From NCBI GenBank assembly GCA_022710485.1, contig JAKLGU010000001.1, forward strand, positions 1 to 64,000: 64,000 bases of DNA. Reading direction: 5' to 3'. The notes beneath the pieces were generated by a model, which saw only the letters and a list, made by a program, of their open reading frames with translations, did no database searches and had not been told where the DNA came from. Source of the DNA: Gemmatimonadota bacterium. Lineage in GTDB: Bacteria; Gemmatimonadota; Gemmatimonadetes; Gemmatimonadales; GWC2-71-9. This document shows positions 29,360 to 38,272 of this stretch, in pieces (within the stretch, counting starts at the first letter, position 1; every line of letters starts with the position of its first letter). Both the position numbers and the translations under genes were made by a program.

Positions 29360-30253
29360 GTCCTCACTCGGCGTTCCGCGTGGTTGCTCCTCACCGTCCT
29401 CCTCGGGGCGGTCGGCTGCGTCGGTCGGGAGTCGACCCCGGGCGCGCCGGCCATCATGGCCGTGGACGACCTCGGCGACACCCTCCGGCTCGCCACCCGG
29501 GCCACGCGCATCGTCTCGCTCATCCCCGCCACCACGGAACTGCTCTTCGCGCTCGGACTCGGCGACCGGGTGGTCGGCCGGACGACCTGGTGCGACTACC
29601 CAGCCGCCGCTCGCGCGGTCCCCAGCCTCGGCGACGGCCTGCAGCCGAATCTCGAGGCCATCGTTGCGGCACAGCCGGACCTCGTGGTCCTCTACAACTC
29701 AGTGCAGAACGTCGCCGCGGCGGATCGGTTGCGGGCCCAGCACATCCCGACCGTGCTGGTCACCACGGACCGCCTCGCTGACGTCCCGCGGCTGGCCCGG
29801 CTCCTGGCCCCCCTCGGTGGGCGGGCCGAAGCGGGCGACAGCCTTGCCCGGTGGTTCGAAGCGGCGCTGGACAGCGCCACCGCCACTGGGGGGGGGCACA
29901 CGCGCAACGTGCTTGTCCTCGCGTGGGACCAGCCGCCGATCGTGATCGGGGCGGGCAGCTTCCTCAGTGAACTGGTCGAACGCGCCGGGGGGCGAAACGT
30001 CTTTCACGACCTGGCGGCCGCTTCGGCACCGGTGAGCCTGGAGGCGATCGCGAGCCGCGACGTCGACGTCGTGCTGGTGCTCGGCGACACCATGCCTGCC
30101 TTCGCGCGGCGCGCGGAGTGGATGTCGGTGCCCGCCGTACGCGAGCATCGGTTCGTCTACGTGCCCTCCGCCCTGTTCAGCCGGCCCGGTCCGCGGAGCC
30201 CGGAGGCGCTGCGGGTCCTCTCGGCCGCCCTCCGCGCAGGGCCGCTGCCGTGA
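29357..30253 (+). CDS. btuF: Vitamin B12 ABC transporter substrate-binding lipoprotein
   Basis: Binds cobalamin in the periplasm and delivers it to BtuCD. The 298-residue protein begins at TTG 29357 and has a lipobox LLGAVGC with Cys21, so it is lipid-anchored, unlike soluble E. coli BtuF. The class III binding-protein fold is clear: RIVSLIPATTELLFALGLGDRVVGRT then CDYP, AAQPDLVVLY and the FHDLAAASAPVSLEAIASRD region. The riboswitch directly upstream fixes the substrate as a cobalamin or corrinoid. It overlaps btuC by GTGA. Confidence 0.93.
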   Translation: MVLTRRSAWLLLTVLLGAVGCVGRESTPGAPAIMAVDDLGDTLRLATRATRIVSLIPATTELLFALGLGDRVVGRTTWCDYPAAARAVPSLGDGLQPNLEAIVAAQPDLVVLYNSVQNVAAADRLRAQHIPTVLVTTDRLADVPRLARLLAPLGGRAEAGDSLARWFEAALDSATATGGGHTRNVLVLAWDQPPIVIGAGSFLSELVERAGGRNVFHDLAAASAPVSLEAIASRDVDVVLVLGDTMPAFARRAEWMSVPAVREHRFVYVPSALFSRPGPRSPEALRVLSAALRAGPLP

Positions 30254-31224
30254 CGACGCGCCAGTGGGGGGCGCTCCTGGCAGGGACGATCCTCGCCCTG
30301 ATTGCCGGTGTGTCGGTCGGCGCCGTGGACATCGATTGGCGCGGCGTCGCCGGTGCCCTGTCCGCGGCGCCGACTGGCGAGGCGGCGCTGGTGCGCTACC
30401 TCCGCATGCCAAGGGTCGTGCTGGCCTTCCTGGTGGGCGGGGCGCTCTCGGTCGCCGGCGCCTCCCTGCAGGCCCTGGTGCGGAATCCCCTCGCCGACCC
30501 CTACCTCGTCGGGCTGTCCGGCGGCGCGGGGCTTGGCGCCGTGCTCGCGATCGCCCTCCATCTCGGCGGGCCCTGGGCCGTGCCGCTTGCCGCTTTTGCT
30601 GGCGCGCTGGGCGCCGTGGCCGTCGTCTACCGGCTGAGCGTCGTCGCGGGGCGGCGGCTCGACCCCCATATCCTCTTGCTCGGCGGCGTCGTGGTCGGGG
30701 CGTTCGCCGGTTCCCTCATGAGCGCGGTGATCACGCTGGCGTCCGCCTCCGAGTTGCGGAGCGCGATGCTCTGGCTCCTCGGCGGGTTCGGGATGGCCTC
30801 CTGGCCGGCGGTCGCGGTCTTCGCCTCCTACGCGCTGGTGCCGCTCGGACTGCTGGTCGGAAGCGCCCGCGGCCTGGACCTGCTGACCCTCGGGGAGGAG
30901 AACGCCCAGTATCTCGGCGCCGACGTGGAGGCGCTCAAGCGACGCGTCTATCTCTCCGTGGCCGCGCTGACCGGCGCCGCCGTGGCGGTCTCTGGGATCA
31001 TCGGATTCGTGGGACTCGTCGTGCCGCACGTGATGCGCCGCTGGGGCGTCCCGCTGCACCGGCAGCTCCTTCCCGCCGCCTTCCTGGCGGGTGGTGCGTT
31101 CCTGGTGCTCTCCGACCTCATCGCGCGCAGCCTGTTCCGTCCGCTCGAACTCCCCGTCGGCGTGGTCACCGCGCTGATCGGCGTGCCGATCTTTGCCCTG
31201 CAGCTGCGGAAGTCGCTCCGATGA
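30250..31224 (+). CDS. btuC: Vitamin B12 ABC transporter permease
   Basis: FecCD-family membrane subunit, 324 residues with about ten hydrophobic helices. Family marks are RMPRVVLAFLVGGALSVAGA, QALVRNPLADPYLVGLSGGA and the C-terminal GIIGFVGLVVPHVMR motif at the ATPase interface. It is translated from GTG 30250 inside the btuF stop and overlaps btuD (ATGA). The substrate is assigned from the operon and riboswitch. Confidence 0.93.
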   Translation: MTTRQWGALLAGTILALIAGVSVGAVDIDWRGVAGALSAAPTGEAALVRYLRMPRVVLAFLVGGALSVAGASLQALVRNPLADPYLVGLSGGAGLGAVLAIALHLGGPWAVPLAAFAGALGAVAVVYRLSVVAGRRLDPHILLLGGVVVGAFAGSLMSAVITLASASELRSAMLWLLGGFGMASWPAVAVFASYALVPLGLLVGSARGLDLLTLGEENAQYLGADVEALKRRVYLSVAALTGAAVAVSGIIGFVGLVVPHVMRRWGVPLHRQLLPAAFLAGGAFLVLSDLIARSLFRPLELPVGVVTALIGVPIFALQLRKSLR

Positions 31225-32015
31225 TCCTCAGGGGGGAAGGGCTCACCGTCCGCTATCCCGGCGCGGCGCTCCCCGCGTTGCAGGGCGTCGATTGCGCAGT
31301 AGCCCCGGGGCACCTGCTCGCGGTCGTCGGGCCAAACGGGAGCGGGAAGTCCACGCTCCTGCGCGCGCTCCTGGGGCTGGCGGCCCTGGAGGCCGGCTCC
31401 GTGTCGCTGAAGGGACGGCCGTTCGGGGGCTGGCGCCGGCCCGAGGTCGCCGCCCTGGTGGGCGTGGTGAGCCAGCGCGAGGATATCCTCTTCTCGCTGA
31501 GCGTGGAGGAGACGGTCCTGATGGCGCGGTACGCGCGGCTCGGCCCGCTCGCGCCGGCGCGGATGGAGGATCGCGCCGCGGTCCGTCGCGCCCTCGAGAG
31601 GTGCGACGCCTGGTCGCTGTGCGAGCGCCGGACGGACACGCTCTCCGGCGGGGAGTGGCAGCGGGTGCGCGTGGCGCGCGCACTGGCTCAGGAACCTGAG
31701 GCGCTCCTCCTCGACGAGCCGACGGTGGCGCTCGACGTCCGGCACGAGATGGAGGTGTTCGAGCTGGTGCGGGCGCTGACGGACGGTGGCCTGGGGGCGC
31801 TGGTCATCACCCACCACCTGAACCTCGCGGCCCGCTACGCCGACTCGCTGCTCCTGCTCGACGAGGGGCGGGTGGTGGCTCACGGGACGCCCGGCGAGGT
31901 CTTGCGGGAGCCGGTACTCTCGTCCGTGTTCCGGTGGCCGGTGGCGGTCACGCCATGGCGGGATGGGTCCCCGCAACTGGTTCCGCTGCGCCCGGGGGAA
32001 GGGCAGGCCGGGTGA
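31221..32015 (+). CDS. btuD: Vitamin B12 ABC transporter ATPase
   Basis: ATP-hydrolysing subunit that drives B12 import with BtuC. The 264-residue protein has Walker A GPNGSGKST, Q-loop VVSQRED, signature TLSGGEWQRVRVARALAQEP, Walker B ALLLDEPT and the switch His in VITHHLN. The order fits the FepC/BtuD family. It overlaps btuC upstream (ATGA) and the receptor gene downstream (GTGA). Confidence 0.93.
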   Translation: MILRGEGLTVRYPGAALPALQGVDCAVAPGHLLAVVGPNGSGKSTLLRALLGLAALEAGSVSLKGRPFGGWRRPEVAALVGVVSQREDILFSLSVEETVLMARYARLGPLAPARMEDRAAVRRALERCDAWSLCERRTDTLSGGEWQRVRVARALAQEPEALLLDEPTVALDVRHEMEVFELVRALTDGGLGALVITHHLNLAARYADSLLLLDEGRVVAHGTPGEVLREPVLSSVFRWPVAVTPWRDGSPQLVPLRPGEGQAG

Positions 32016-34057
32016 GGGGGGGGCTTCGTGCGGCATGCGCCTCGGCACTGTTGCCGATGACGCTCGCCGCGCAGGCGCCGGTCACCGTCCGCGGAAGGGT
32101 GGTCGACGCCGCGAACGGAACGCCCGTCGCTGCCGCCCGCGTGGACCTCGGGGCGCTCTCGGCGCAGTCTGGGCCCGACGGCAGGTTCGTCCTCGGGGGC
32201 GCGTCCGCCGGCACCGCGGTCATGGTGGTCGCCGCCGTCGGTTACCGCTCGCGTCGCGTGCGGCTCGAACTCCTGCCGGGTCTGGACGCCGAGGCGACGG
32301 TGCGACTGGAAGCGATGGCGGTGACGCTGCCCGATCTCGAGGTCCAGGCGGCGGGCGGGCAGCCGATGACGCTCGATGGCGCCGCGCTGGTCCGGCGCGG
32401 TTCCGACCTCGCCACGGCGATCGACGGCTGGCAGGGGATCGTCGTCAGGCGGAGCGGTGGTAACGGGGCCGCCTCGCCCCAGGTGCGCGGCAGCGCTCCG
32501 GAGGAAGTGCTCGTGCTGGTGGACGGCTTCTCCATCAACGACCCCCTGACGGGCCGGGCGGACCTGAGCAAGCTCGCCACGCGGGATGTGGCTTCGGTGC
32601 AAGTCCGGCCCGGGGCGCAGTCGGCCGGTGGGGCGGGTGTGGCGGTTGGCGGAGTCCTCGACATCCGGAGCCAGGCCGCTGGCAGACCAGAGGCCTCCGG
32701 CTGGGTGGGGAGCTACGGCAGCGCGGGTGCCTCCCTGTCGGGGATGCTGCTGGACACCCGAGTGTTCCTGAGGGGCGAGCTGCTCCCTGATGACTACCCG
32801 TACAGCGTTCCCGTCAACCGGGGTGGTGGGGAGGCGCGCCGGGTCAATGCGGGCGGCGGGCTCGGTTCGCTTTCGTTCCGACACGCGGGTCGCTTCGACG
32901 TGCAGGGGCGGGCGAGCGTTTCGCGGCGCGGCCTGCCCGGGTCGGTCGGCAACGAAACGCCATACGCCGAGGCGGAGGACGGGGCGGGGTTCGTCGGAGT
33001 GACGATCGGCGGCGCATCGACCTGGAGTGCGTCGCTTCAGTACCTCCAGAGTACAGTGCGGGACTCGGCCCCGCCGAGCGGGCCGGCGTACGAAGCGCGC
33101 TCGGCGGGATGGAGCGGGACGATCGATTGGTCTCATTCGAGGCCGGTTGCCGTGGTGGGGTGGGCAGGCAGCGTCGCGCTGGGGGCTTCCGCGCGGCACG
33201 ACCGGTTCGGGGGAGACGTGGTGCAGGATGGCTCGCAATTCTCGCGGGCCGGGCTGCGGGGAACGGCAACGCTCCGCCCGGGCGGCCAGTCTCCATGGAC
33301 GCTCACGCCGTCGCTGCGCCTCGACATCTGGACCGGCGAGAACCTGCCGCTCGGGAGCGCCCGGCTCGACGCCGGATGGCAGCACGGCGCGACCTCGGTG
33401 CAAGCCTCCGTCGGGAGCGCGGTCTCCGCCCCACCGCTCGCGGACTTATTCTTTCGGGAGGGGGTCGGGGTTGCGCTGAATCCCGGGCTCAGGCCGGAGC
33501 GTGTGCGGTGGGAGGTCGAACTGGGCGTGAACCAGGACTGGTCGCTCTTCGGGGCTCCCGGCAGCGCCTCGCTCCGCGGCTACTATGGGCGCGTCGATGA
33601 CATGATTCTCTGGGCCCCCGGGGTCGGGTTCATCTGGAGCCCGCACAATTTTGACGTGACTCGCCGAGGGGTGGAGGCGGCGGCGAGCATCCACCCGGTG
33701 CCCACGGTCTCGCTGGCCGTGCAGGGGGCCTGGACCCCGATCACCTATGATGTTCCCGATGGCGCCCAGGTGCAGTATCGTCCGCGAGGGACCTGGGGGG
33801 CGTCGGTCGGGTGGGCCGACGGTGCATGGGGCGCCGATGCCCGGTGGCGTTGGGTCGGCGAGCGGTACCCGAACCCCGGCGGCGTGAACCCACGACCATC
33901 CTTCGGACTCGTGGACGTCGGGGCGGAGCGGGCTCTCGGCGCGGCCGTGGTGCGGGCCGACGTCCGTGACTTGCTGGACACGCGCGCCGAATTCCTGGCC
34001 GGCTACCCCACACCGGGGCGCACGCTGGTCGTATCTATCTCCTTGGAGTGGCAATGA
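32012..34057 (+). CDS. TonB-dependent outer-membrane receptor, probably for cobalamin
   Basis: Energy-coupled outer-membrane importer, 681 residues. After a signal peptide (ASALLPMTLAAQA) comes a carboxypeptidase-regulatory-like domain (VTVRGRVVDAANGTPVAAAR). A plug domain follows (LATAIDGWQGIVVRRSGGNG, VRGSAPEEVLVLVDGFSIND) and then a beta barrel to a terminal aromatic strand ending in SLEWQ. Position inside a riboswitch-controlled B12 locus makes it a BtuB equivalent. The N-terminal added domain is unlike E. coli BtuB but common in TonB receptors of Bacteroidota-like groups. The start is GTG 32012. Confidence 0.88.
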   Translation: MRGGLRAACASALLPMTLAAQAPVTVRGRVVDAANGTPVAAARVDLGALSAQSGPDGRFVLGGASAGTAVMVVAAVGYRSRRVRLELLPGLDAEATVRLEAMAVTLPDLEVQAAGGQPMTLDGAALVRRGSDLATAIDGWQGIVVRRSGGNGAASPQVRGSAPEEVLVLVDGFSINDPLTGRADLSKLATRDVASVQVRPGAQSAGGAGVAVGGVLDIRSQAAGRPEASGWVGSYGSAGASLSGMLLDTRVFLRGELLPDDYPYSVPVNRGGGEARRVNAGGGLGSLSFRHAGRFDVQGRASVSRRGLPGSVGNETPYAEAEDGAGFVGVTIGGASTWSASLQYLQSTVRDSAPPSGPAYEARSAGWSGTIDWSHSRPVAVVGWAGSVALGASARHDRFGGDVVQDGSQFSRAGLRGTATLRPGGQSPWTLTPSLRLDIWTGENLPLGSARLDAGWQHGATSVQASVGSAVSAPPLADLFFREGVGVALNPGLRPERVRWEVELGVNQDWSLFGAPGSASLRGYYGRVDDMILWAPGVGFIWSPHNFDVTRRGVEAAASIHPVPTVSLAVQGAWTPITYDVPDGAQVQYRPRGTWGASVGWADGAWGADARWRWVGERYPNPGGVNPRPSFGLVDVGAERALGAAVVRADVRDLLDTRAEFLAGYPTPGRTLVVSISLEWQ

Positions 34058-35103
34058 TGGTATCCACACGTCCGCGCCGTGCCCTCGTCGGGTGCCTGGC
34101 CGCCCTGGTTTCCGCGTGCGCCGATCCCGAGGCGCCGCTTCCGGCGCCCTCCGAGGTGGTGCTCGTCGTCAACTCGATCGAATATTCGCTGAGCGTTGTG
34201 CCTGTGGGCGCCACCGGCTCGACCTACAAGATCCCGCTCGGCGGCACGACGCCGACGCCAGTCGGGGTCTCCGCCCTCGGCGCCTACGCGGTCGTGCCGA
34301 TGGGGCTCGACCACGCCGCGACCGTCGTGGACCTCTCCACCGGCTCGGTCGCGCGGGTCGTCCCGCTGGCTGCCGGTTCGTTCGCCACCGGATCGGCCAT
34401 TGTCAGCGATTCGATTGCCTACGTGGCGAATCCGGGCCTCAACACCGTCACCCGGATCAACTACCTGACCGGCGATACGGCGAGCGTGGCCGTGGGCGTG
34501 TATCCGCAGGGAGTGGTCGCCACACGAGGGAAAGTCTTCGTCCTGAACGGGAACCTGGTCAACTACGCGCCTGCCGGCCCAGGCTGGATCACCGTCATCG
34601 ATCCGGTCACCAACGCGAAGGCTGTCGGGATCGATTCCATCCCGTTGCCGCTTCCCGGCAATCCGCAGTTCGCCGTGGTCGGCGGAGACGGACGCATCTA
34701 CGTCATGAACGTCGGCAACTACGTGGACGATGGCCGCCTCTCCATTGTGGATCCGGTGGCGCGCGTGGAACTCGCCAACTTCGGCGGGTTCGGGCCCGGT
34801 CCCGGCAACCTGGCCACCGACGGCGGCGACCGCCTCTTCATCAGCTCGTTCACCGAGGGGCTGATGGAGTTCGACATTGCGACCCGAACCGTGGTCCTCG
34901 GGGCTGGGGACGGGCTGCCCATCCCCGATAACTCAGGCGTCGCGGTGGATTCCGAGGGGCGCATCTACGCCATTTCCGCTGGTTGCGGGGGCGGGGCCGA
35001 TGGAGTGGCGCACGTGCTTCGGCCCGATCTCACGGAGCGGTCGGTCGTGGCCCTCGGCAGCTGCGCCATCGGAACGGCCGTCACCAGCATTCCCGCCGAG
35101 TAG
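34054..35103 (+). CDS. Beta-propeller lipoprotein, candidate BtuG-like cobalamin-binding protein
   Basis: A 349-residue secreted protein with a lipobox LVSAC (Cys22) and at least five or six YncE/NHL-like blades. Blade marks include ATVVDLSTGSVARVVPL, NTVTRINYLTGDTASVAVG, GWITVIDPVTNAKAVGI, GRLSIVDPVARVELANF and SGVAVDSEGRIYAIS. The ATG at 34054 has GGAG five bases upstream and overlaps the receptor stop. In Bacteroides, BtuG is a surface beta-propeller lipoprotein that captures B12 for BtuB. Here the location after a B12 receptor and the same architecture suggest the same job, but the binding residues cannot be checked by eye. Confidence 0.72.
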   Translation: MMVSTRPRRALVGCLAALVSACADPEAPLPAPSEVVLVVNSIEYSLSVVPVGATGSTYKIPLGGTTPTPVGVSALGAYAVVPMGLDHAATVVDLSTGSVARVVPLAAGSFATGSAIVSDSIAYVANPGLNTVTRINYLTGDTASVAVGVYPQGVVATRGKVFVLNGNLVNYAPAGPGWITVIDPVTNAKAVGIDSIPLPLPGNPQFAVVGGDGRIYVMNVGNYVDDGRLSIVDPVARVELANFGGFGPGPGNLATDGGDRLFISSFTEGLMEFDIATRTVVLGAGDGLPIPDNSGVAVDSEGRIYAISAGCGGGADGVAHVLRPDLTERSVVALGSCAIGTAVTSIPAE

Positions 35104-35112
35104 ATTGCGGGG

Positions 35113-35874
35113 ATGGCCGCCATCACCACGCCGTCCATCATCCTGGGCGCGCTTCGCTACGGCGACACCTCCAAGATCGTTCGCCTCGCCACCCGGGACC
35201 TCGGCATCCGCAGCGCCCTCGCCAAGGGGGCGCTGCGGCCGCGGAGCCGGTTCGGCGCCTCACTGCAGCTCCTCAGCGAGGGCGTGGCCCACCTGTACCT
35301 CAAGGACACCCGAGATCTCCAGACCCTCGCCGCCTTCGACCTGACGAACCTGCGGGCCGGGCTGGCAGGGGACCTGCCGCGCTTTGCCGCCGCCGCCGCG
35401 CTGGGTGAGGTCGCGTGGCGGTTCTCTCCCGCGGAGCCACATCCCGACAGCTTCGACCTGCTCAGTGGCGCGCTCAACGTCCTCGAGTCCGCCCCGCTGG
35501 AGGCCGTCGAGGTTCTCGGCCTCCGGATGCTCTGGCGCCTGGTAAGCGTGCTCGGGTTCGCTCCTGCGCTCGACCGCTGCGCCCGCGACGGCGCGCCCCT
35601 GCCGCCCGACGAGCCGCTCCGCTTCAGTGCGGCCGAGGGAGGAGGACTCTGCAGGAGGTGCGGAGAAGGGCAGGGAGTCACGACACTCTCGCCCGCCGAC
35701 CGGAACGACCTGGAGGCGCTCGTCCGCGCCGATGCGGAACTCCCGATCCTCGACGAGCGCCACGCGGCATCGCACCGGCGGCTCTTCGCGCGATTCCTCC
35801 GCCATCACCTGGCGGAGGGAGCGGACCTCCCCGCCATCGCGTTCTGGGAAGACCGGCCCTGGGTCGCCGCGTGA
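35113..35874 (+). CDS. recO: DNA repair protein RecO
   Basis: Recombination mediator that, with RecR, loads RecA at gaps. The 253-residue protein has the N-terminal OB fold (TPSIILGALRYGDTSKIVRLATRDLG), a helical middle and a C-terminal zinc-like element: DRCARDG and GGLCRRCGEG near residues 155-190. The first half of the zinc site has a single cysteine (usually CxxC), so metal binding may be partial. It lies 9 bases after the B12 locus and overlaps selB (GTGA). Confidence 0.88.
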   Translation: MAAITTPSIILGALRYGDTSKIVRLATRDLGIRSALAKGALRPRSRFGASLQLLSEGVAHLYLKDTRDLQTLAAFDLTNLRAGLAGDLPRFAAAAALGEVAWRFSPAEPHPDSFDLLSGALNVLESAPLEAVEVLGLRMLWRLVSVLGFAPALDRCARDGAPLPPDEPLRFSAAEGGGLCRRCGEGQGVTTLSPADRNDLEALVRADAELPILDERHAASHRRLFARFLRHHLAEGADLPAIAFWEDRPWVAA

Positions 35875-37706
35875 TCATCGGGATGGCAGGGCACATCGAC
35901 CACGGGAAGTCCACGCTCGTCGAGGCGCTTACCGCCAAGAGGATGGATCGCCTTGCCGAGGAGCGGGCCAGGGGCATCACGATCGACCTGAACTTCGCCC
36001 CGCTCCGGCTGGCGGATGGGGAGATCGCCGGAGTGGTGGACGTGCCGGGCCATGAGGACTTCGTTCGCACGATGGTGGCGGGCGCGGCTGGCGTGGACCT
36101 CGTGCTGCTGGTCATCGCCGCGGACGAGGGGATCAAGCCCCAGACGCGGGAGCACCTGGCCATCGTGGAAGCGCTCGGTGTCCCGCGCGGTGTGGCGGTG
36201 CTCACCAAGTGCGATCGGGTGGACGCCGACCGGGTGGCGTTGGCGCAGGGGGAAGTGCAGGACTGGCTCAAGAACTCCCCGGTCGCGTTTGTCGGGGCGC
36301 TTCCCGTGTCGGCGCGCACCGGTGCGGGGCTCGGGGACCTGCTGGATACGGTGCAACGCGAGGCCGCCGAGCTCCGTCCGCGCGACGAATCGGCCCCCTT
36401 CCGGATGCCGATCGATCGGGCCTTCTCCCTTCCGGGCGCCGGCACCATCGTGACGGGAAGTGTCTGGAGCGGCTCCGCCGGGCCGGGGGATGCTCTTCGG
36501 CTCCTTCCCGCGGGTCGATCGGTACGGGTACGTGCCGTCGAGGTGCACGGCACGCGGAGCGATTGCGCCCGGCCCGGGAACCGCGCGGCGCTGGGACTGT
36601 TCAACGTCGAGCGGGACCAGGTCGGCCGCGGCGACGTCCTCGTGGACGCCGCGCTCCCATGGGAGCCCACCACCGCGCTCGATGTGAGGCTTCAGCTTCT
36701 CCAGACTGCTCCGCGCCCGCTCACCTCCCGCACCTCCGTCCACCTTCACCTCGGCACCACGGAAGTGGTGGCAAGGGTCCTCCCACGCGCGCCCATCCCA
36801 CCCGGCGGAGTCGGGCTCGCCCGGCTGATCTGTGAAGCACCAGTTGTCGCGCGCGGCGGTGACCGGTTCGTGATCCGGAGCTACAGCCCGGTGTCCACCA
36901 TCGGCGGCGGGGTGGTGCTCGACCCGACTCCTCCTCGCCGTCGGGCGCTCTGGCCCGGGACCCTCGGCTCCTCCAACTCGATTGAACGGCTCGGGGCCCT
37001 CCTGGAGCGGCATCCCGCGGGTGCCTCCTCCGCCTCGCTCGCCTTCCGTTCGGGGCTCGCGACGTCTGACGTGGAGGGACTGCTCGCGGGCGAGGCTCGG
37101 GTTCGCCTCCTCCCCGGCGGGTGGGTCATGACGGCCGTCGTGGACGAGGCTCGGCGGAGCGCGCTCGAGGCGCTGTCATCGTTTCATGGCAGCCGGCCGG
37201 CCCAGCCCGGCATGCCGGTCGAGACGCTGCGGCGTGGCATCCACCGCTCGGCACCCGTGGCGGAGGCGGCGGTGGCTGACCTCGCCGCGGGGGGAGCGAT
37301 TACCATCGAGGCCGGTCTGGCCAGGCTGGCCGGCTTCGAGGCCCGTATCGCCGGCGGGCCGGCGGCGGTCGACCGGGTAGTGGCGGCGGTGCGGACGTCG
37401 GGCTTCGCGGCACCCCCGGTTCGGGAGCTCGAACGGCAGTTCGAGCAGGTGGATGTGATGGGAGCGCTCCGGTTGGCGGCGGGGGCCGGGCAGGTCGAGG
37501 CGGTGACGCCGGACTGGTATTTGGCCCGGGAGGTCCTGGATGGGTTCCGGGCGACCCTGCAGGCGGAGGGGCGGGCGGGCCAGATCACCGTGACGGGGGT
37601 CAGGAACCGAACCGGCCTGTCGAGAAAGTACTTGATTCCCCTTTTGGAATGGGCCGACCGCAGGGGAATCACGCGCCGAGAGGGCGATGCGCGGCGGCTC
37701 ACTTGA
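35871..37706 (+). CDS. selB: Selenocysteine-specific elongation factor SelB
   Basis: GTPase that delivers selenocysteyl-tRNA to the ribosome at UGA codons with a SECIS element. The 611-residue protein has G1 GHIDHGKST, G2 RGITID, G3 DVPGHEDF, G4 TKCD and G5 SART, then EF-Tu-like domains 2 and 3 (GAGTIVTGSVWSG), and C-terminal winged helices that bind SECIS RNA (GQITVTGVRNRTGLSRKYLIPLLEW). The start is GTG 35871. No selA, selD, tRNA-Sec or obvious selenoprotein gene is in the window. Confidence 0.93.
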   Translation: MIIGMAGHIDHGKSTLVEALTAKRMDRLAEERARGITIDLNFAPLRLADGEIAGVVDVPGHEDFVRTMVAGAAGVDLVLLVIAADEGIKPQTREHLAIVEALGVPRGVAVLTKCDRVDADRVALAQGEVQDWLKNSPVAFVGALPVSARTGAGLGDLLDTVQREAAELRPRDESAPFRMPIDRAFSLPGAGTIVTGSVWSGSAGPGDALRLLPAGRSVRVRAVEVHGTRSDCARPGNRAALGLFNVERDQVGRGDVLVDAALPWEPTTALDVRLQLLQTAPRPLTSRTSVHLHLGTTEVVARVLPRAPIPPGGVGLARLICEAPVVARGGDRFVIRSYSPVSTIGGGVVLDPTPPRRRALWPGTLGSSNSIERLGALLERHPAGASSASLAFRSGLATSDVEGLLAGEARVRLLPGGWVMTAVVDEARRSALEALSSFHGSRPAQPGMPVETLRRGIHRSAPVAEAAVADLAAGGAITIEAGLARLAGFEARIAGGPAAVDRVVAAVRTSGFAAPPVRELERQFEQVDVMGALRLAAGAGQVEAVTPDWYLAREVLDGFRATLQAEGRAGQITVTGVRNRTGLSRKYLIPLLEWADRRGITRREGDARRLT

Positions 37707-37732
37707 CATGTCACTCGAAGGGGTCGCATACT
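37703..37732 (+). promoter_or_regulatory. Promoter with consensus -35 box
   Basis: TTGACA at 37703-37708, overlapping the selB stop, and CATACT at 37727-37732 with 18-base spacing. An alternative -10, TACTTA at 37729, would give a 20-base spacing. The leader to the ATG at 37824 is about 85 bases and shows no clear structure. Confidence 0.55.
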
Positions 37733-37823
37733 TAGGATGAAATGGCGTAAGTGCGCCACTATCAATCGCTTCGACGGAGGTGCTTCCACCCGCTTCATAA
37801 CCCTTGTTCGAGTGAGGTTCCGT

Positions 37824-38261
37824 ATGGCAGGCCGTGCCTGGACGGGGCTGTTACTCGGGCTCATGGTGGGGTTGGCGGCACCCGCGAGATCGCAGGTTCC
37901 GACACCACCGCCGGTATTCGAGCTCGGAGACAACTTCCCCAACCCGTTCTTCCCGGCCACGTCCATCCCGTTCGTGCTCACACCGGAGGCCTGTACCGAC
38001 GGTCACATTCCGTTGGTGACATTGGAGATCTACAACGTGCTCGTGCAGGTCGTCGCCGTTCCCGAACTTCAGACCGGGGGGCGCGAGCGAGTCCGCGGTC
38101 TCCGCCTGCGGTGCGGATCCTATGTGGCCTACTGGAGCGGCCGCTACCTGGATGACGAGCGGGAGGTCACGCCGGGGGTGTACTACTACCGCTTGACCGT
38201 GGACGGTCAGAGTCAGGTGAAAAAGATGATCGTCCGCAAGGAGAACCAACCGACCAGATGA
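37824..38261 (+). CDS. Small secreted protein with FlgD/T9SS-sorting-like domain
   Basis: A 145-residue exported protein. The signal peptide is GLLLGLMVGLAAPARSQ. The mature part is a single domain that matches the C-terminal FlgD-Ig or type IX sorting-domain pattern: NFPNPFFPATSIPFVL at the start, EIYNVLVQVVAV in the middle, and TPGVYYYRLTVDGQSQVKKMIV at the end. Normally this domain is the tail of a large secreted protein; here it stands alone. The ATG at 37824 was chosen for the signal peptide; an upstream extension to 37737 lacks support. It has its own promoter and a strong terminator. Confidence 0.75.
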   Translation: MAGRAWTGLLLGLMVGLAAPARSQVPTPPPVFELGDNFPNPFFPATSIPFVLTPEACTDGHIPLVTLEIYNVLVQVVAVPELQTGGRERVRGLRLRCGSYVAYWSGRYLDDEREVTPGVYYYRLTVDGQSQVKKMIVRKENQPTR

Positions 38262-38272
38262 CCAGCCGGACC

